Source: Arthrobacter sp. PsM3
Lineage (GTDB): Bacteria; Actinomycetota; Actinomycetes; Actinomycetales; Micrococcaceae
NCBI RefSeq assembly: GCF_030433895.1
Contig: NZ_JARUXE010000015.1
Coordinates: 37,067-101,066 of the forward strand
DNA: 64,000 nt
Reading direction: 5' to 3'
The position numbers and the translations under genes are program-made. Below the pieces are notes generated by a model. That model ran no database searches. It saw only the letters and a list, made by a program, of their open reading frames with translations, and was not told where the DNA came from. The first letter of the stretch is position 1, and each line of letters begins with the position of its first letter. Of the stretch, positions 7,886 through 15,942 are shown one piece after another.

Positions 7886-9409
7886 TCAGTCCTGGAAGTA
7901 CTCGATCTTCGCGCCGATGGTGTTGAGCCGCTCCGCCAGGTCCTCGTAGCCGCGCTCGATCACGTAGATGTTGCGCAGTACCGAGACACCCCGGGCAGCC
8001 AGCATCGCCAGCAGCAGGCAGGCCGCGGGGCGCAGTGCCGGCGGGCAGCCAACCTCGGCCGCGCGCCACTTGGTGGGCCCGTTGACGTAGATCCGGTGCG
8101 GGTCGAGCAGCTGCACCTGGGCGCCGAGTTTGTTCAGCTCGGTCAGGTAGATCGCGCGGTTGTCGTAAACCCAGTCATGGATCAGCGTCTGGCCCTGGGC
8201 ATTCGCGGCGATGACCGCGAAGAAGGGCAGGTTGTCGATGTTCAGCCCGGGAAAGGGCATGGGGTGGATCTTGTCCTCGGGGGCGCGCAGTTCCGAGGGC
8301 TTGGTGGTGACGTCCACCAGCCGGGTGCGCCCGTTACGGGCCATGTACTCGCCGGACACTTCGAGCCGCTGGCCCATCTGTTCCAGCGTCGCGAGCTCGA
8401 TTTCCATGAACTCGATCGGGACGCGGCGGATCGTGACTTCCGAGTTCGTGACGATCCCGGCCGTGATCAGGCTCATCGCCTCGATCGGGTCTTCGGAGGG
8501 GAAGTACTCGATGTCGACGTCGACCGAGGGCCGGCCGGTGATCTTCAGGGTTGTGGTGCCCACACCCTGGATCCCGATGCCGAGCATTTGCAGGTAGAAG
8601 CAGAGGTCCTGCACCATGTAGTTGGGGCTGGCGTTGCGGATGATCGTGGTTCCGCTGCGGTGGGCGGCGGCCATGATGGCGTTTTCAGTGACGGTGTCGC
8701 CGCGTTCGCTGAGCACGAAGGAGCGGTCGTGCCCGTCCGACGGCGGCGCCTGCACCGCATAGAAACCGGACTTGGCGTCGACGCTGAGGCCGAACTGCCG
8801 CAGCGCCTGCATGTGCGGCTGCACGGTGCGGGTGCCGAGGTCGCAGCCGCCCGCGTAGGGCAGGCGGTATTCGCTGGATTCGTCCAGGAGCGGTCCGAGC
8901 AGCATGATGACGCTGCGGGTCCGGCGGGCGGCCTCGACGTCCATCGAGTCGAGGTCCAGCACGGCCGGGCGGCGGATCTGCAGGTCGTTGGCGTTGAGCC
9001 AGCTGCACTCGACGCCGATGCTGGTCAGGACCTCGACGATCCGGTTGACCTCCTCGATCCGGGCCAGCCGGCGCAGTGTCGTGGTGCCGCGGTTTATCAA
9101 GCTGGCGCACAGCAGGGCGACGCCGGCGTTCTTGCTGCTGTTGACGTCGACGGAACCGGACAGGGTGCGGCCGCCCTCCACCCGAAGGTGCGTCATGGCC
9201 GGCCGGCCCACCTTGACGATGCTCCGGCCGAAGATGGCCTCAAGCCGCTGGATCATTTTCAGGCTGAGGTTCTGCTTCCCCTGTTCCATCCGGGCGATGG
9301 CGCTCTGGCTGGTTCCGAGCTCGGCCGCGAGCTGCCCCTGGGTCCAGCCCTTCTGACGGCGGGCGTCGCGGAGGAGGGCGCCAACGTGTTCAGCAGTCTC
9401 TTGAGTCAT
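7886..9409 (-). CDS. MurA-like enolpyruvyl transferase with N-terminal XRE helix-turn-helix domain
   Basis: A 507-aa fusion. Residues about 8-62 form a Cro/C1-type HTH (LLRDARRQKGWTQGQLAAEL, then GTSQSAIARMEQGKQNLSLK). Residues about 72-500 match UDP-GlcNAc 1-carboxyvinyltransferase, the first committed step of peptidoglycan synthesis. The catalytic Lys is kept (NSSKNAG), as is the loop Cys (YAGGCDLGTR). The loop that is TPYPGFPTDLQ in standard MurA reads MPFPGLNIDNLPF here. The product could be an enzyme that binds DNA, or a MurA-derived regulator sensing a cell-wall precursor. A normal murA would be expected elsewhere. An ATCA-CGCA-TGAT palindrome lies just upstream at 9421-9432. Confidence 0.87.
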   Translation of the reverse strand: MTQETAEHVGALLRDARRQKGWTQGQLAAELGTSQSAIARMEQGKQNLSLKMIQRLEAIFGRSIVKVGRPAMTHLRVEGGRTLSGSVDVNSSKNAGVALLCASLINRGTTTLRRLARIEEVNRIVEVLTSIGVECSWLNANDLQIRRPAVLDLDSMDVEAARRTRSVIMLLGPLLDESSEYRLPYAGGCDLGTRTVQPHMQALRQFGLSVDAKSGFYAVQAPPSDGHDRSFVLSERGDTVTENAIMAAAHRSGTTIIRNASPNYMVQDLCFYLQMLGIGIQGVGTTTLKITGRPSVDVDIEYFPSEDPIEAMSLITAGIVTNSEVTIRRVPIEFMEIELATLEQMGQRLEVSGEYMARNGRTRLVDVTTKPSELRAPEDKIHPMPFPGLNIDNLPFFAVIAANAQGQTLIHDWVYDNRAIYLTELNKLGAQVQLLDPHRIYVNGPTKWRAAEVGCPPALRPAACLLLAMLAARGVSVLRNIYVIERGYEDLAERLNTIGAKIEYFQD

Positions 9410-9505
9410 CCCAAGAAAATATCACGCATGATTTATTAATCCCGGGAATTTGGGGCAGAATGCCGCGAATCTCACAGGGCTACCCGCCCGGTGCGATAAC
9501 CGGCG

Positions 9506-10309
9506 TTACTGCCGCGCGAGGAAGACCATGTTCCAGGTTCCCGCAGCCAGGGCAGACGCGACGGCCGCGGCGGCAATCAGCAGTCCGCCCGCGAACACCC
9601 AGGCATCCAGGCCGCTGAAAACGGATTTCCGGGCCCAGGTCCGTTGCGCGCCGCCGAAGCCCCGGGCCTCCATGGTGACGGCGAGCCGGGAGGCGCGCCG
9701 GACGGCCTGCACCAGCAGCCCGAAGCTCTGCCCCAGGGTGGCGCGGAGCCGTTGCAGCGGACTCCCGTGCGAGCCCACGCCGCGGGCGCGGCGTGCCATG
9801 CCGATGGTCTGCCATTCTTCCGCCATCAGTCCCACCAGCCGCATCGCGGCAAGCGTCCCGAGGACAAAGCGGTGCGGCAGTTTCGCCTTCTGCGCAAGGG
9901 CGTCCGCCAGGTCGGTGGGGTCGGTGCAGCTCATCAGCAGCACCGCCGGCAGCGCGATGGCCAGGCCGCGGAGCATGAAGCCCAGCCCGAGTTCGAGGGA
10001 TCCTTCACTGATGGACCAGATCCTGGCATCGAGCAGGATGTCTCCGCTGTCGGGTGCCAGGATCGTGGTGCTCCAGCCGCCCAGCGCCGCGGCCAGGATC
10101 AGCGGCCAGCCCCGCTGCCAGAGCACTCCGGGGGTCAGCCCGGCCAGCGGAAGGAGCGCCAGCTCGAAGACGAGCGCCACCGAGGCGGACACCCAGTCGA
10201 TGGACAGCGCCAGGACCATCGTGATGAGCATAACGGCGGCGAACTTCGCCAGCGGGTTGGCCCGGGTCAGCAGGGCGTGGTTGCCGCGCAGGGTCAGTTC
10301 CTGCCTCAT
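9506..10309 (-). CDS. ecfT: ECF transporter transmembrane subunit EcfT (CbiQ family)
   Basis: A 267-aa integral membrane scaffold protein that couples the ATPases to the substrate-binding S component. It has about six hydrophobic segments. The two coupling-helix motifs are present as MARRARG and MEARGFG in the cytoplasmic C-terminal half. The ATG overlaps the end of the ATPase gene by 4 nt. With the YkoE S component and the TPP riboswitch upstream, the complex most likely imports thiamine or a thiamine precursor. Confidence 0.88.
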   Translation of the reverse strand: MRQELTLRGNHALLTRANPLAKFAAVMLITMVLALSIDWVSASVALVFELALLPLAGLTPGVLWQRGWPLILAAALGGWSTTILAPDSGDILLDARIWSISEGSLELGLGFMLRGLAIALPAVLLMSCTDPTDLADALAQKAKLPHRFVLGTLAAMRLVGLMAEEWQTIGMARRARGVGSHGSPLQRLRATLGQSFGLLVQAVRRASRLAVTMEARGFGGAQRTWARKSVFSGLDAWVFAGGLLIAAAAVASALAAGTWNMVFLARQ

Positions 10310-11949
10310 GGCGCTGCGACCTTCCCCGGTTCCCGGGATTCGGGGGCGCCGAGGCTCAGCTCGGTGCCGCCCAGGACCTCACTGAATTCGGCATCGTGCG
10401 TCACCGACACGACGGCGGTGCCGCCGTCGAGGAGTTCGGAGAGGAAGGACGCGAGTTCGGCCCAGGTGTTGGCGTCCTGGCCGAAGGTCGGTTCGTCCAG
10501 GACCAGCACCTGGGGATGGGCGGCGAGCACGGTGGCCACGGACAGGCGCCGTTTCTCACCGCCGGAGAGGGTGTACGGATTAGCGTCCACCAGCTCCGTG
10601 AGCCGAAGGCGCTCCAGGAGTTCGTCCACCCGGTCCTCGCCGCGGCCCAGGTGCCGGGGCCCGAACATCAGCTCATCGAGCACGCGTCCGGTGACAAACT
10701 GGTGCTCGGGCTCCTGGAAGACGGTGCCAACCCGGGCGATCAGCTGCTGCGCCTTCCACCGGTACGGATCGATCCCCGCGCCGGCACTGAGCGCCAATGT
10801 GGCGGAGACCGTGCCGGAGACGGGCGCGAGCAGGCCCGCGAGGGTCAGGGCGAAAGTGGACTTCCCGGAGCCGTTGGGACCCGTGATGGTCAGCGCCTCG
10901 CCGGCACGGACCTGGGCCGTGATGCCGGACTGCACGGGCACCGGCGGGATCGGACGGAAGCCTCCGCGGAGCCCGGACCGCCGCGGCCGTTCGCGCGACA
11001 CGGCCAGGTCCTCCGCGGCGAGCAGCAACTGCCCCGCAGCATTGGCGGCTGCGCTGTGCCCGGCCGCGCCGGCGACGGCGCCCCCTGCACCCCGGGGCCG
11101 GGTCGGCGGCACGTAACCCGGGACCCAGACGCCGGCCGCGGTGAGCATGTCCCGTGCCTGGGCCAGGACCTGGAACGGCGGCCCGTCGATCAGCACGGCG
11201 GAGTCCGTGGCGGATCCGGGCTGCAGCACCACGATCCGGTCCACCAGGTCCTTCCAGACGGAGACCCGGTGCTCCACCACCACCAGGGTGGCCCCGGTCT
11301 TGTCCAGGCAGCGGCCGACGGCGTCGCGGACTTCCAGGACACCGGCGGGGTCCAGGTTGGCGGTGGGTTCGTCGAGCAGGATCAGGCCGGGGCGCATTGC
11401 CAGGATGCCGGCGAGCGCCAGGCGCTGCTTCTGTCCGCCGGAGAGTGCCGACGTCGGATGGTCCAGCGGCAGCCGGCCCAGCCCGACGTCGTCAAGTGCT
11501 TCCGCCACCCGCCGCCAGATCTCGGCCGGCGGCACGGACAGGTTTTCGGCGCCGAAGGCGACGTCGTCGCCCAGGCGCGAGAGCACCACCTGGGTCTCCG
11601 GGTCCTGCTGCATGAGTCCCGCCCGGCCGCGCTGGGCCCGGGGCGGGGCGCCATCGATCAGGAGGCGGCCGGTCTCGTCCGCATCCTCGGCATCCGCAGC
11701 GGCACGGCCTGCAGCCCGGCCGGCGTCACCGGCGGAACTATCGCCGAGTACCCCGGCCAGGGCGTGGAGCAACGTTGATTTGCCGGCGCCAGAGGGCCCC
11801 AGCAACAGCACCCGCTCACCGGGCCGGATATCCAGGTCCAGGCCGCTGACGGCGGGCCGGGGCCGGCCGGCGTGCCGCCAGCCCCAGCCCCGCGCGGTGA
11901 TCGTGGCCGGGCGGCCCCCGCCGCAGGCGGACGTGCTGGAGGCGGACAT
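10306..11949 (-). CDS. ECF transporter double ATPase (EcfA-EcfA' fusion)
   Basis: A 547-aa protein carrying two complete ABC nucleotide-binding domains. Domain 1 has Walker A GPSGAGKSTL, signature LSGGQKQRLALAG and Walker B LILLDEPTANLD. Domain 2, from about residue 320, has GPNGSGKSTF, LSGGEKRRLSVAT and VLVLDEPTFGQD. A linker rich in Ala and Gly joins them. It provides ATP hydrolysis for the membrane complex. Its ATG overlaps the stop of the S-component gene by one base (TGATG), and ecfT follows with a 4-nt overlap, so all three are translationally linked. Confidence 0.92.
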   Translation of the reverse strand: MSASSTSACGGGRPATITARGWGWRHAGRPRPAVSGLDLDIRPGERVLLLGPSGAGKSTLLHALAGVLGDSSAGDAGRAAGRAAADAEDADETGRLLIDGAPPRAQRGRAGLMQQDPETQVVLSRLGDDVAFGAENLSVPPAEIWRRVAEALDDVGLGRLPLDHPTSALSGGQKQRLALAGILAMRPGLILLDEPTANLDPAGVLEVRDAVGRCLDKTGATLVVVEHRVSVWKDLVDRIVVLQPGSATDSAVLIDGPPFQVLAQARDMLTAAGVWVPGYVPPTRPRGAGGAVAGAAGHSAAANAAGQLLLAAEDLAVSRERPRRSGLRGGFRPIPPVPVQSGITAQVRAGEALTITGPNGSGKSTFALTLAGLLAPVSGTVSATLALSAGAGIDPYRWKAQQLIARVGTVFQEPEHQFVTGRVLDELMFGPRHLGRGEDRVDELLERLRLTELVDANPYTLSGGEKRRLSVATVLAAHPQVLVLDEPTFGQDANTWAELASFLSELLDGGTAVVSVTHDAEFSEVLGGTELSLGAPESREPGKVAAP

Positions 11950-12581
11950 CAGGAGAAGACAGGCTCCGTGGCCGCCTTGCGGGAGGCAAAGGAACTCAGC
12001 ACGCCGGTCCTGGCCAGGCCGCGGGTGGCGAGCCAGGACAGTCCGCCGGCGATCACGGCGCCGGAGATGGCCGTGAAGATGATGTAGGCAAGCTTGTCGC
12101 CGTCGGCGTAGGCAATGTTCCAGCCCCAGGGCAGAAACGAATCGTTCAGCCCGCAGAACAGGCCGGCACCGGCACCGGCGAGCAGCGACACCGGCAGGTT
12201 GAACTTTTTGTAGATAAAGGCGGCGAAGACCAGCTCGGCGCCCAGGCCTTGCAGGATGCCGGAAATGAGCACCGTGGTGCCGTACTGCGAGCCCATGATC
12301 AGCTCACCTGCGGCGGCCACGGCTTCGCAGAACAGTGCGGCGCCCGGTTTGCGGATGATGAGCATGCCCAGCACCGCCGGGATCATCCAGCCGCCGGCAT
12401 AGAGCCCGGTCAGCGGCGGGTAGAACGCGTTGACGGGGGCGGCAATGAGGTTGGCGCCCTGGGACCAGGCCCAGAAGATCACGCCGCCGGCCACCGCGAT
12501 CAGTGCGGCCACCACAATGTCCACCACACGCCAGTTGTAGCTGCGTCCGGTGAGCGTCTGCTGGGCAGATGTATCAGTCAT
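11949..12581 (-). CDS. ykoE: ECF transporter S component, YkoE family (thiamine-related)
   Basis: A 210-aa membrane protein with about five to six hydrophobic segments that should bind the transported vitamin. The N-terminal RVVDIVVAALIAVAGGVIFW followed by NAFYPPLTGLYAGGWMIPA is the YkoE pattern as I remember it; that family is linked to thiamine or hydroxymethylpyrimidine uptake. The TPP riboswitch directly upstream supports this strongly. It leads a three-gene operon with the double ATPase and EcfT. The exact ligand is inferred. Confidence 0.87.
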   Translation of the reverse strand: MTDTSAQQTLTGRSYNWRVVDIVVAALIAVAGGVIFWAWSQGANLIAAPVNAFYPPLTGLYAGGWMIPAVLGMLIIRKPGAALFCEAVAAAGELIMGSQYGTTVLISGILQGLGAELVFAAFIYKKFNLPVSLLAGAGAGLFCGLNDSFLPWGWNIAYADGDKLAYIIFTAISGAVIAGGLSWLATRGLARTGVLSSFASRKAATEPVFS

Positions 12582-12662
12582 GCCGTCCTCCTGAGGAACA
12601 GGAGGGGAGGGTGTCCGGGGTCCGCAGCTTCCGCCGCCGCTCCGGGCACTCTGAGAACTCGA

Positions 12663-12780
12663 CTCCCTTGCGCCGGTACTAACCGGATCAGGTTCGAGGG
12701 TCTGCGGCTGTCCGCACTCTCAGCGCCCACCTGTGGTCTCCCCGGATTCCTCCGGTGATGCCCGACGGCGGCGCTCCCCT
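12663..12780 (-). ncRNA. TPP riboswitch (THI element)
   Basis: Read on the minus strand, this leader has the conserved GCTGAGAGTGCGG block, then ACCCTCGAACCTGATCCGG, then TTAGTACCGGCGCAAGGGAG. These are the pyrimidine- and pyrophosphate-sensing halves of the thiamine pyrophosphate aptamer. A long variable P3 extension lies between the opening GGGGAGCGCC and the CTGAGAG block. It ends about 80 nt before the ykoE ATG and should shut off the ECF transporter when TPP is abundant. Confidence 0.93.
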
Positions 12781-12974
12781 GTCGTATTGAATATCGCCCT
12801 TGTGGGCGTGGCTCAGTTTACACCCATCGGGGAGCTGATTTCCGGGGTCAGCCGTCACAATACGCCGGCGTCGCGACGGTGACCCGGGACCCCTGCTTGG
12901 TAGAGTCGGCAAGGCATGGGAACACCGGATGCCGCGCCCACGCGCCGGCGGCCAACCAACGGAAGCTGGAACAC
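12781..12974. other. Divergent intergenic region between ykoE and the UPF0303 gene
   Basis: This stretch, together with the riboswitch leader from 12582, makes a 393-nt gap without protein genes. It must hold the minus-strand promoter for the TPP leader (an AT-rich TATTCAAT lies near 12790) and the promoter for the UPF0303 gene. I see no further hairpin or repeat. Confidence 0.5.
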
Positions 12975-13523
12975 GTGACCAACTCAGCAGTGCCGTCCCC
13001 CGGCTACGACCCGGACTCCACCGACGAGCAGCCGCACGGATCCCTGGCCGCGCTCATCGGCCGCATCCTGGCCGAAATCGATGAGCTGCAGTTCCAGTCT
13101 TTCGGCAAGGACGATGCCCTGGACCTCGGACTGCTCCTGGTTGAACTCGGCAGGCAACGCTCCCACCCGATCGCCATCGACATCACCAAGGGCGAGCAGG
13201 TGCTCTTCCACGCGGCGCTGGAGGGCGCCACCCCGGACAATGAGCGCTGGATCAGGGCCAAGCAGCGCACGGCCGTCCGCTACGAGGTCCCCTCGCTGTT
13301 GGTGGGTCTTCGGGCCCGGGCCGCCGGGCGGAGGATTGAGGACAACGCCTGGTTCGACCAGACGGAGTTTGCTGCCCACGGCGGGGCTTTCCCCGTCTAC
13401 GTGCGCGGGACCGGGATGGTAGCCACCGTCACTGTATCCGGGCTGCCGCAGAAGGCCGACCATGATCTGGTGGTCGAAGCCCTCTCGGAGATCCTCGGCC
13501 GCGCCGGCACCCCCGGGAGCTAG
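12975..13523 (+). CDS. UPF0303 / heme-degrading-domain (HbpS-like) protein
   Basis: A 182-aa soluble protein. The core from about residue 25 (DALDLGLLLVEL, PIAIDITKGEQVLFHAAL, then NERWIRAKQRTAVRY) fits UPF0303, within the wider HbpS/GlcG family of small heme- or corrin-binding proteins. No enzyme activity can be assigned. I chose GTG 12975 over an in-frame upstream start at 12879 because family members start close to this point. The stop lies 1 nt from the end of the convergent membrane protein gene. Confidence 0.75.
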   Translation: MTNSAVPSPGYDPDSTDEQPHGSLAALIGRILAEIDELQFQSFGKDDALDLGLLLVELGRQRSHPIAIDITKGEQVLFHAALEGATPDNERWIRAKQRTAVRYEVPSLLVGLRARAAGRRIEDNAWFDQTEFAAHGGAFPVYVRGTGMVATVTVSGLPQKADHDLVVEALSEILGRAGTPGS

Positions 13524-13524
13524 C

Positions 13525-14322
13525 TCAACTGCCCGGCGCTGCCCTCCCGTCGCGCCCCCGGGGTGCCGGCGCCCGGCTCGGGCGCCGGGGTGTCCGCCCG
13601 GCCAGCCGGATCAGCGCAATCCCTGCTGCCACAAACCAGACCCACATCAGCACCCCGTAGCCCCCGTAGAGCTCAGGGACGGCGTGCCGGAGCGCTTCCG
13701 CGGCGATGCCCAGTCCGCCCGTGGCGATCCCCAGCCAGGCCAGGGCCCGCGGCAGCACCCCGTTCAGCATGACGATGGAGATGAGCAGGATGCCGGCCGC
13801 GGACAGGACACCGGAGACGGCGGGGGTGTTGTTTTCGGCGATGATGGCTTCGGCAGCGGTCGAGTAGCGGAGCCGGGCCGCGTCGTCGGCCGCGGCAGCG
13901 TAACGGTCGCTGAGATAGACGAGCCCCAGCGATCCCCTGCTTGTGACCGGGACAGCAAGGATCAGCCCCCACGACAGGCCGCCGATCACTGCGGCGAGCA
14001 GCGCCAGGCTCTTCTCCAGCGGGGCGAGCGCCACGAAGAGCGCGACGAGCACCAGCACGGGCAGGATGTTCGGCACGATCCAGAGCAGCTGTTCGGCAAC
14101 ATAGTTCCCTTTGTTCCGCGCGATGAACTCCAGCGTCTCAGTGCCGCCATGAACCGGGGGCGGGGCGGCGAAGTCCAGGACCAGTGCCAGCATCAGCAGC
14201 GCCACGAACAGCACCGAGGAGATCCCGGCCCAGAGATAGAGCCGGCGCCAGGTCCGGCCGCCGGCCGGATCGGTGGCCGGCTGCCGGGCAGGCCCCGGCG
14301 CGCGGGTTTGGGGTCGTGCCAT
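13525..14322 (-). CDS. Membrane protein, DUF4386-like
   Basis: A 265-aa protein with about seven hydrophobic segments (for example LYLWAGISSVLFVALLMLAL and ILPVLVLVALFVALAP). A short cytoplasmic head is rich in Pro and Arg, and the tail is strongly basic. Layout and composition resemble DUF4386 proteins, whose function is unknown. I see no transport or catalytic motif. It is transcribed alone and converges on the UPF0303 gene. Confidence 0.68.
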   Translation of the reverse strand: MARPQTRAPGPARQPATDPAGGRTWRRLYLWAGISSVLFVALLMLALVLDFAAPPPVHGGTETLEFIARNKGNYVAEQLLWIVPNILPVLVLVALFVALAPLEKSLALLAAVIGGLSWGLILAVPVTSRGSLGLVYLSDRYAAAADDAARLRYSTAAEAIIAENNTPAVSGVLSAAGILLISIVMLNGVLPRALAWLGIATGGLGIAAEALRHAVPELYGGYGVLMWVWFVAAGIALIRLAGRTPRRPSRAPAPRGRDGRAAPGS

Positions 14323-14440
14323 CCTCGAAGGTACGTCCGGCCCGGGCCGCCGGACAGGGGCGTTGGCCCCTGGCTGGAGCGCCGGGCAAGGGACGCTAGG
14401 CTAGGGGAAGCCCTGTTTCCTCCCCCAAGGAGTCCGAAGA

Positions 14441-14704
14441 ATGAACATCTTCATCAAACTGCTCGGCACCGGCATCAGCCTGCTCGCCGGTTTCGTCGGA
14501 ACCAAGCTCGTTGACACTGTCTGGGAGAAATCCACGGGTAACAAGCCGCCCAAGGGCCACGAGGACGATGTGCCCACCACGCTTCGTTCTGCCCTGACCT
14601 TCGCGCTGATTTCGGCAGCTGTGAGTGCCATTATCCAGGTCCTCGCCAACCGCGGCACGCAGCGCGCGGTCACGCGTTTCGCCAAGACCCAGGACCTGGT
14701 TTAG
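14441..14704 (+). CDS. DUF4235 small membrane protein
   Basis: An 87-aa protein with two hydrophobic helices (IKLLGTGISLLAGFVGTKLV and ALTFALISAAVSAIIQVLA) split by a short charged loop (WEKSTGNKPPKGHEDD). This matches the actinobacterial DUF4235 pattern, whose function is unknown. The ATG follows CCAAGGAG at a good distance. It converges on the end of the mrp operon with a 17-nt gap. Confidence 0.85.
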   Translation: MNIFIKLLGTGISLLAGFVGTKLVDTVWEKSTGNKPPKGHEDDVPTTLRSALTFALISAAVSAIIQVLANRGTQRAVTRFAKTQDLV

Positions 14705-14721
14705 GGCGCATCGTCTAGCCC

Positions 14722-15132
14722 CTACCGCCTGTCGGTGGCCGCGTCGTCGTCGCCAAACCCGCGTTTGCCCGCCGCCTGCTGCACGACGGCCTCCAGTTCG
14801 TCCGTGCTGAGCAGTTCCGGGTGGAGGTGCTTGGTGCGGTAACCGGCCCGGCCCACCATGTGCGCGGACACCGGCACGGTGAGCAGCTGGAAGATCCACG
14901 CCACGCCCAGCACCGGCCAGACCCACCAGGAGCGCATCTGGAGCCCCAGCGCGAAGAGCAGCAGGAAAAGCCCCAGCACCTGGGGCTTGGTGGCCGCGTG
15001 CATCCGGGTCATCAGGTCCGGAAAACGGAGCAGGCCCACCGCCGCCGCCAGTGACATCAGGGCACCGACCACCATAAAGACCGCCGAGACGGCGTCGATC
15101 ACGGTGTCGGCGGAAAAGGTCTCAGGATTCAC
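14722..15132 (-). CDS. mnhG: Na+/H+ antiporter subunit G
   Basis: Last subunit of the Mrp antiporter, 136 aa. Three hydrophobic segments and the block LMTRMHAATKPQVLG are typical of MnhG/MrpG. It has an extra tail of about 35 charged residues. The start overlaps the mnhF stop by 11 nt. It is small and non-catalytic but normally needed for assembly of the complex. Confidence 0.93.
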   Translation of the reverse strand: MNPETFSADTVIDAVSAVFMVVGALMSLAAAVGLLRFPDLMTRMHAATKPQVLGLFLLLFALGLQMRSWWVWPVLGVAWIFQLLTVPVSAHMVGRAGYRTKHLHPELLSTDELEAVVQQAAGKRGFGDDDAATDRR

Positions 15133-15400
15133 GGCTTTTCTCCCGCCGGTCGGCTACGAAGCGGGCCACCGTGACGGAGCCGACAAACCCGATCAGGGAC
15201 ACCGCCACCAGCAGCATGAGGTTGTTCAGGTGCCGGTTCACGGCCATGTCGATGCACAGGGCCGCTCCCACGATCGCCAGCAGCACGTCCGCGGCGAGCA
15301 CCCGGTCCAGCAGCGACGGGCCCCGCGCGATCCGGATGATCGCTCCGCCGGCAGCGAGGGACAGCAGCACCGTGGTCACGGTCAGGACAAGCTGCATCAT
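15122..15400 (-). CDS. mnhF: Na+/H+ antiporter subunit F
   Basis: A 92-aa, three-helix subunit. IRIARGPSLLDRVLAADVL is the conserved MnhF block. I set the ATG at 15400 because it overlaps the mnhE stop as ATGA, as at the other junctions of this operon. The longer in-frame extension up to 15868 runs antisense-like through mnhE in another frame and is not credible. Confidence 0.93.
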   Translation of the reverse strand: MMQLVLTVTTVLLSLAAGGAIIRIARGPSLLDRVLAADVLLAIVGAALCIDMAVNRHLNNLMLLVAVSLIGFVGSVTVARFVADRREKSRES

Positions 15401-15942
15401 GACCCCGCCTCCTGGTTGAGGGCGGACAGTTCGGCCTGGGTGCCCATGATCCTGATCAGTCCCGCTTCCGTGTCTCTGACGTCTTTGCGCAGCCGCGCGG
15501 CATCGTCCGCGTTGCGGACGTTGATGCCATGGATATAGAGCGTGGACGTTGACCGGTCCACCTCCACCACGAGCGACCCCGGGATCAGCGCGGTCACGTG
15601 CCCTGTCGCAGTGACCAGCAGATCGGAATGGCTCCGCAGCGGGACGGCGACGACGGCGCTGATCACCTGCGGGCCCCGGGCCAGGGCCAGGTACAGGACC
15701 TGGAAGCTTGCTGTCACGACCTTGGCCACGAAGAGCAGCGCAAACGGGACCGCCCGGAGCAGGTTGAAGCGCCCGCCGAGTTCCACCGGCGGCAGGTAGA
15801 ACAGGCGGGCCACCACGACGGCGATCAGTGCACCGAAGAGCAGGTTCCCCGGGCTGAAGTTCTGCCACAGTGCGCCCCAGACAATCACGAGCCAGACCAG
15901 GAGCGGCAGTTCCTGCCGCAGGGAGATCCGTTTCCGGTTCAT
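15397..15942 (-). CDS. mnhE: Na+/H+ antiporter subunit E
   Basis: A 181-aa subunit with two or three N-terminal membrane helices, the motif FSPGNLLFGALIAVVVARLF and a soluble C-terminal domain (RSTSTLYIHGINVRNADDAA). These match MnhE/MrpE. Both ends overlap neighbouring genes by 4 nt. Confidence 0.93.
   Translation of the reverse strand: MNRKRISLRQELPLLVWLVIVWGALWQNFSPGNLLFGALIAVVVARLFYLPPVELGGRFNLLRAVPFALLFVAKVVTASFQVLYLALARGPQVISAVVAVPLRSHSDLLVTATGHVTALIPGSLVVEVDRSTSTLYIHGINVRNADDAARLRKDVRDTEAGLIRIMGTQAELSALNQEAGS

Noticed and set aside
15122..15868. A 248-codon version of mnhF
   Set aside because: The extension overlaps mnhE in another frame and is Arg/Gly/Pro-rich. The ATGA overlap at 15397-15400 marks the true start.
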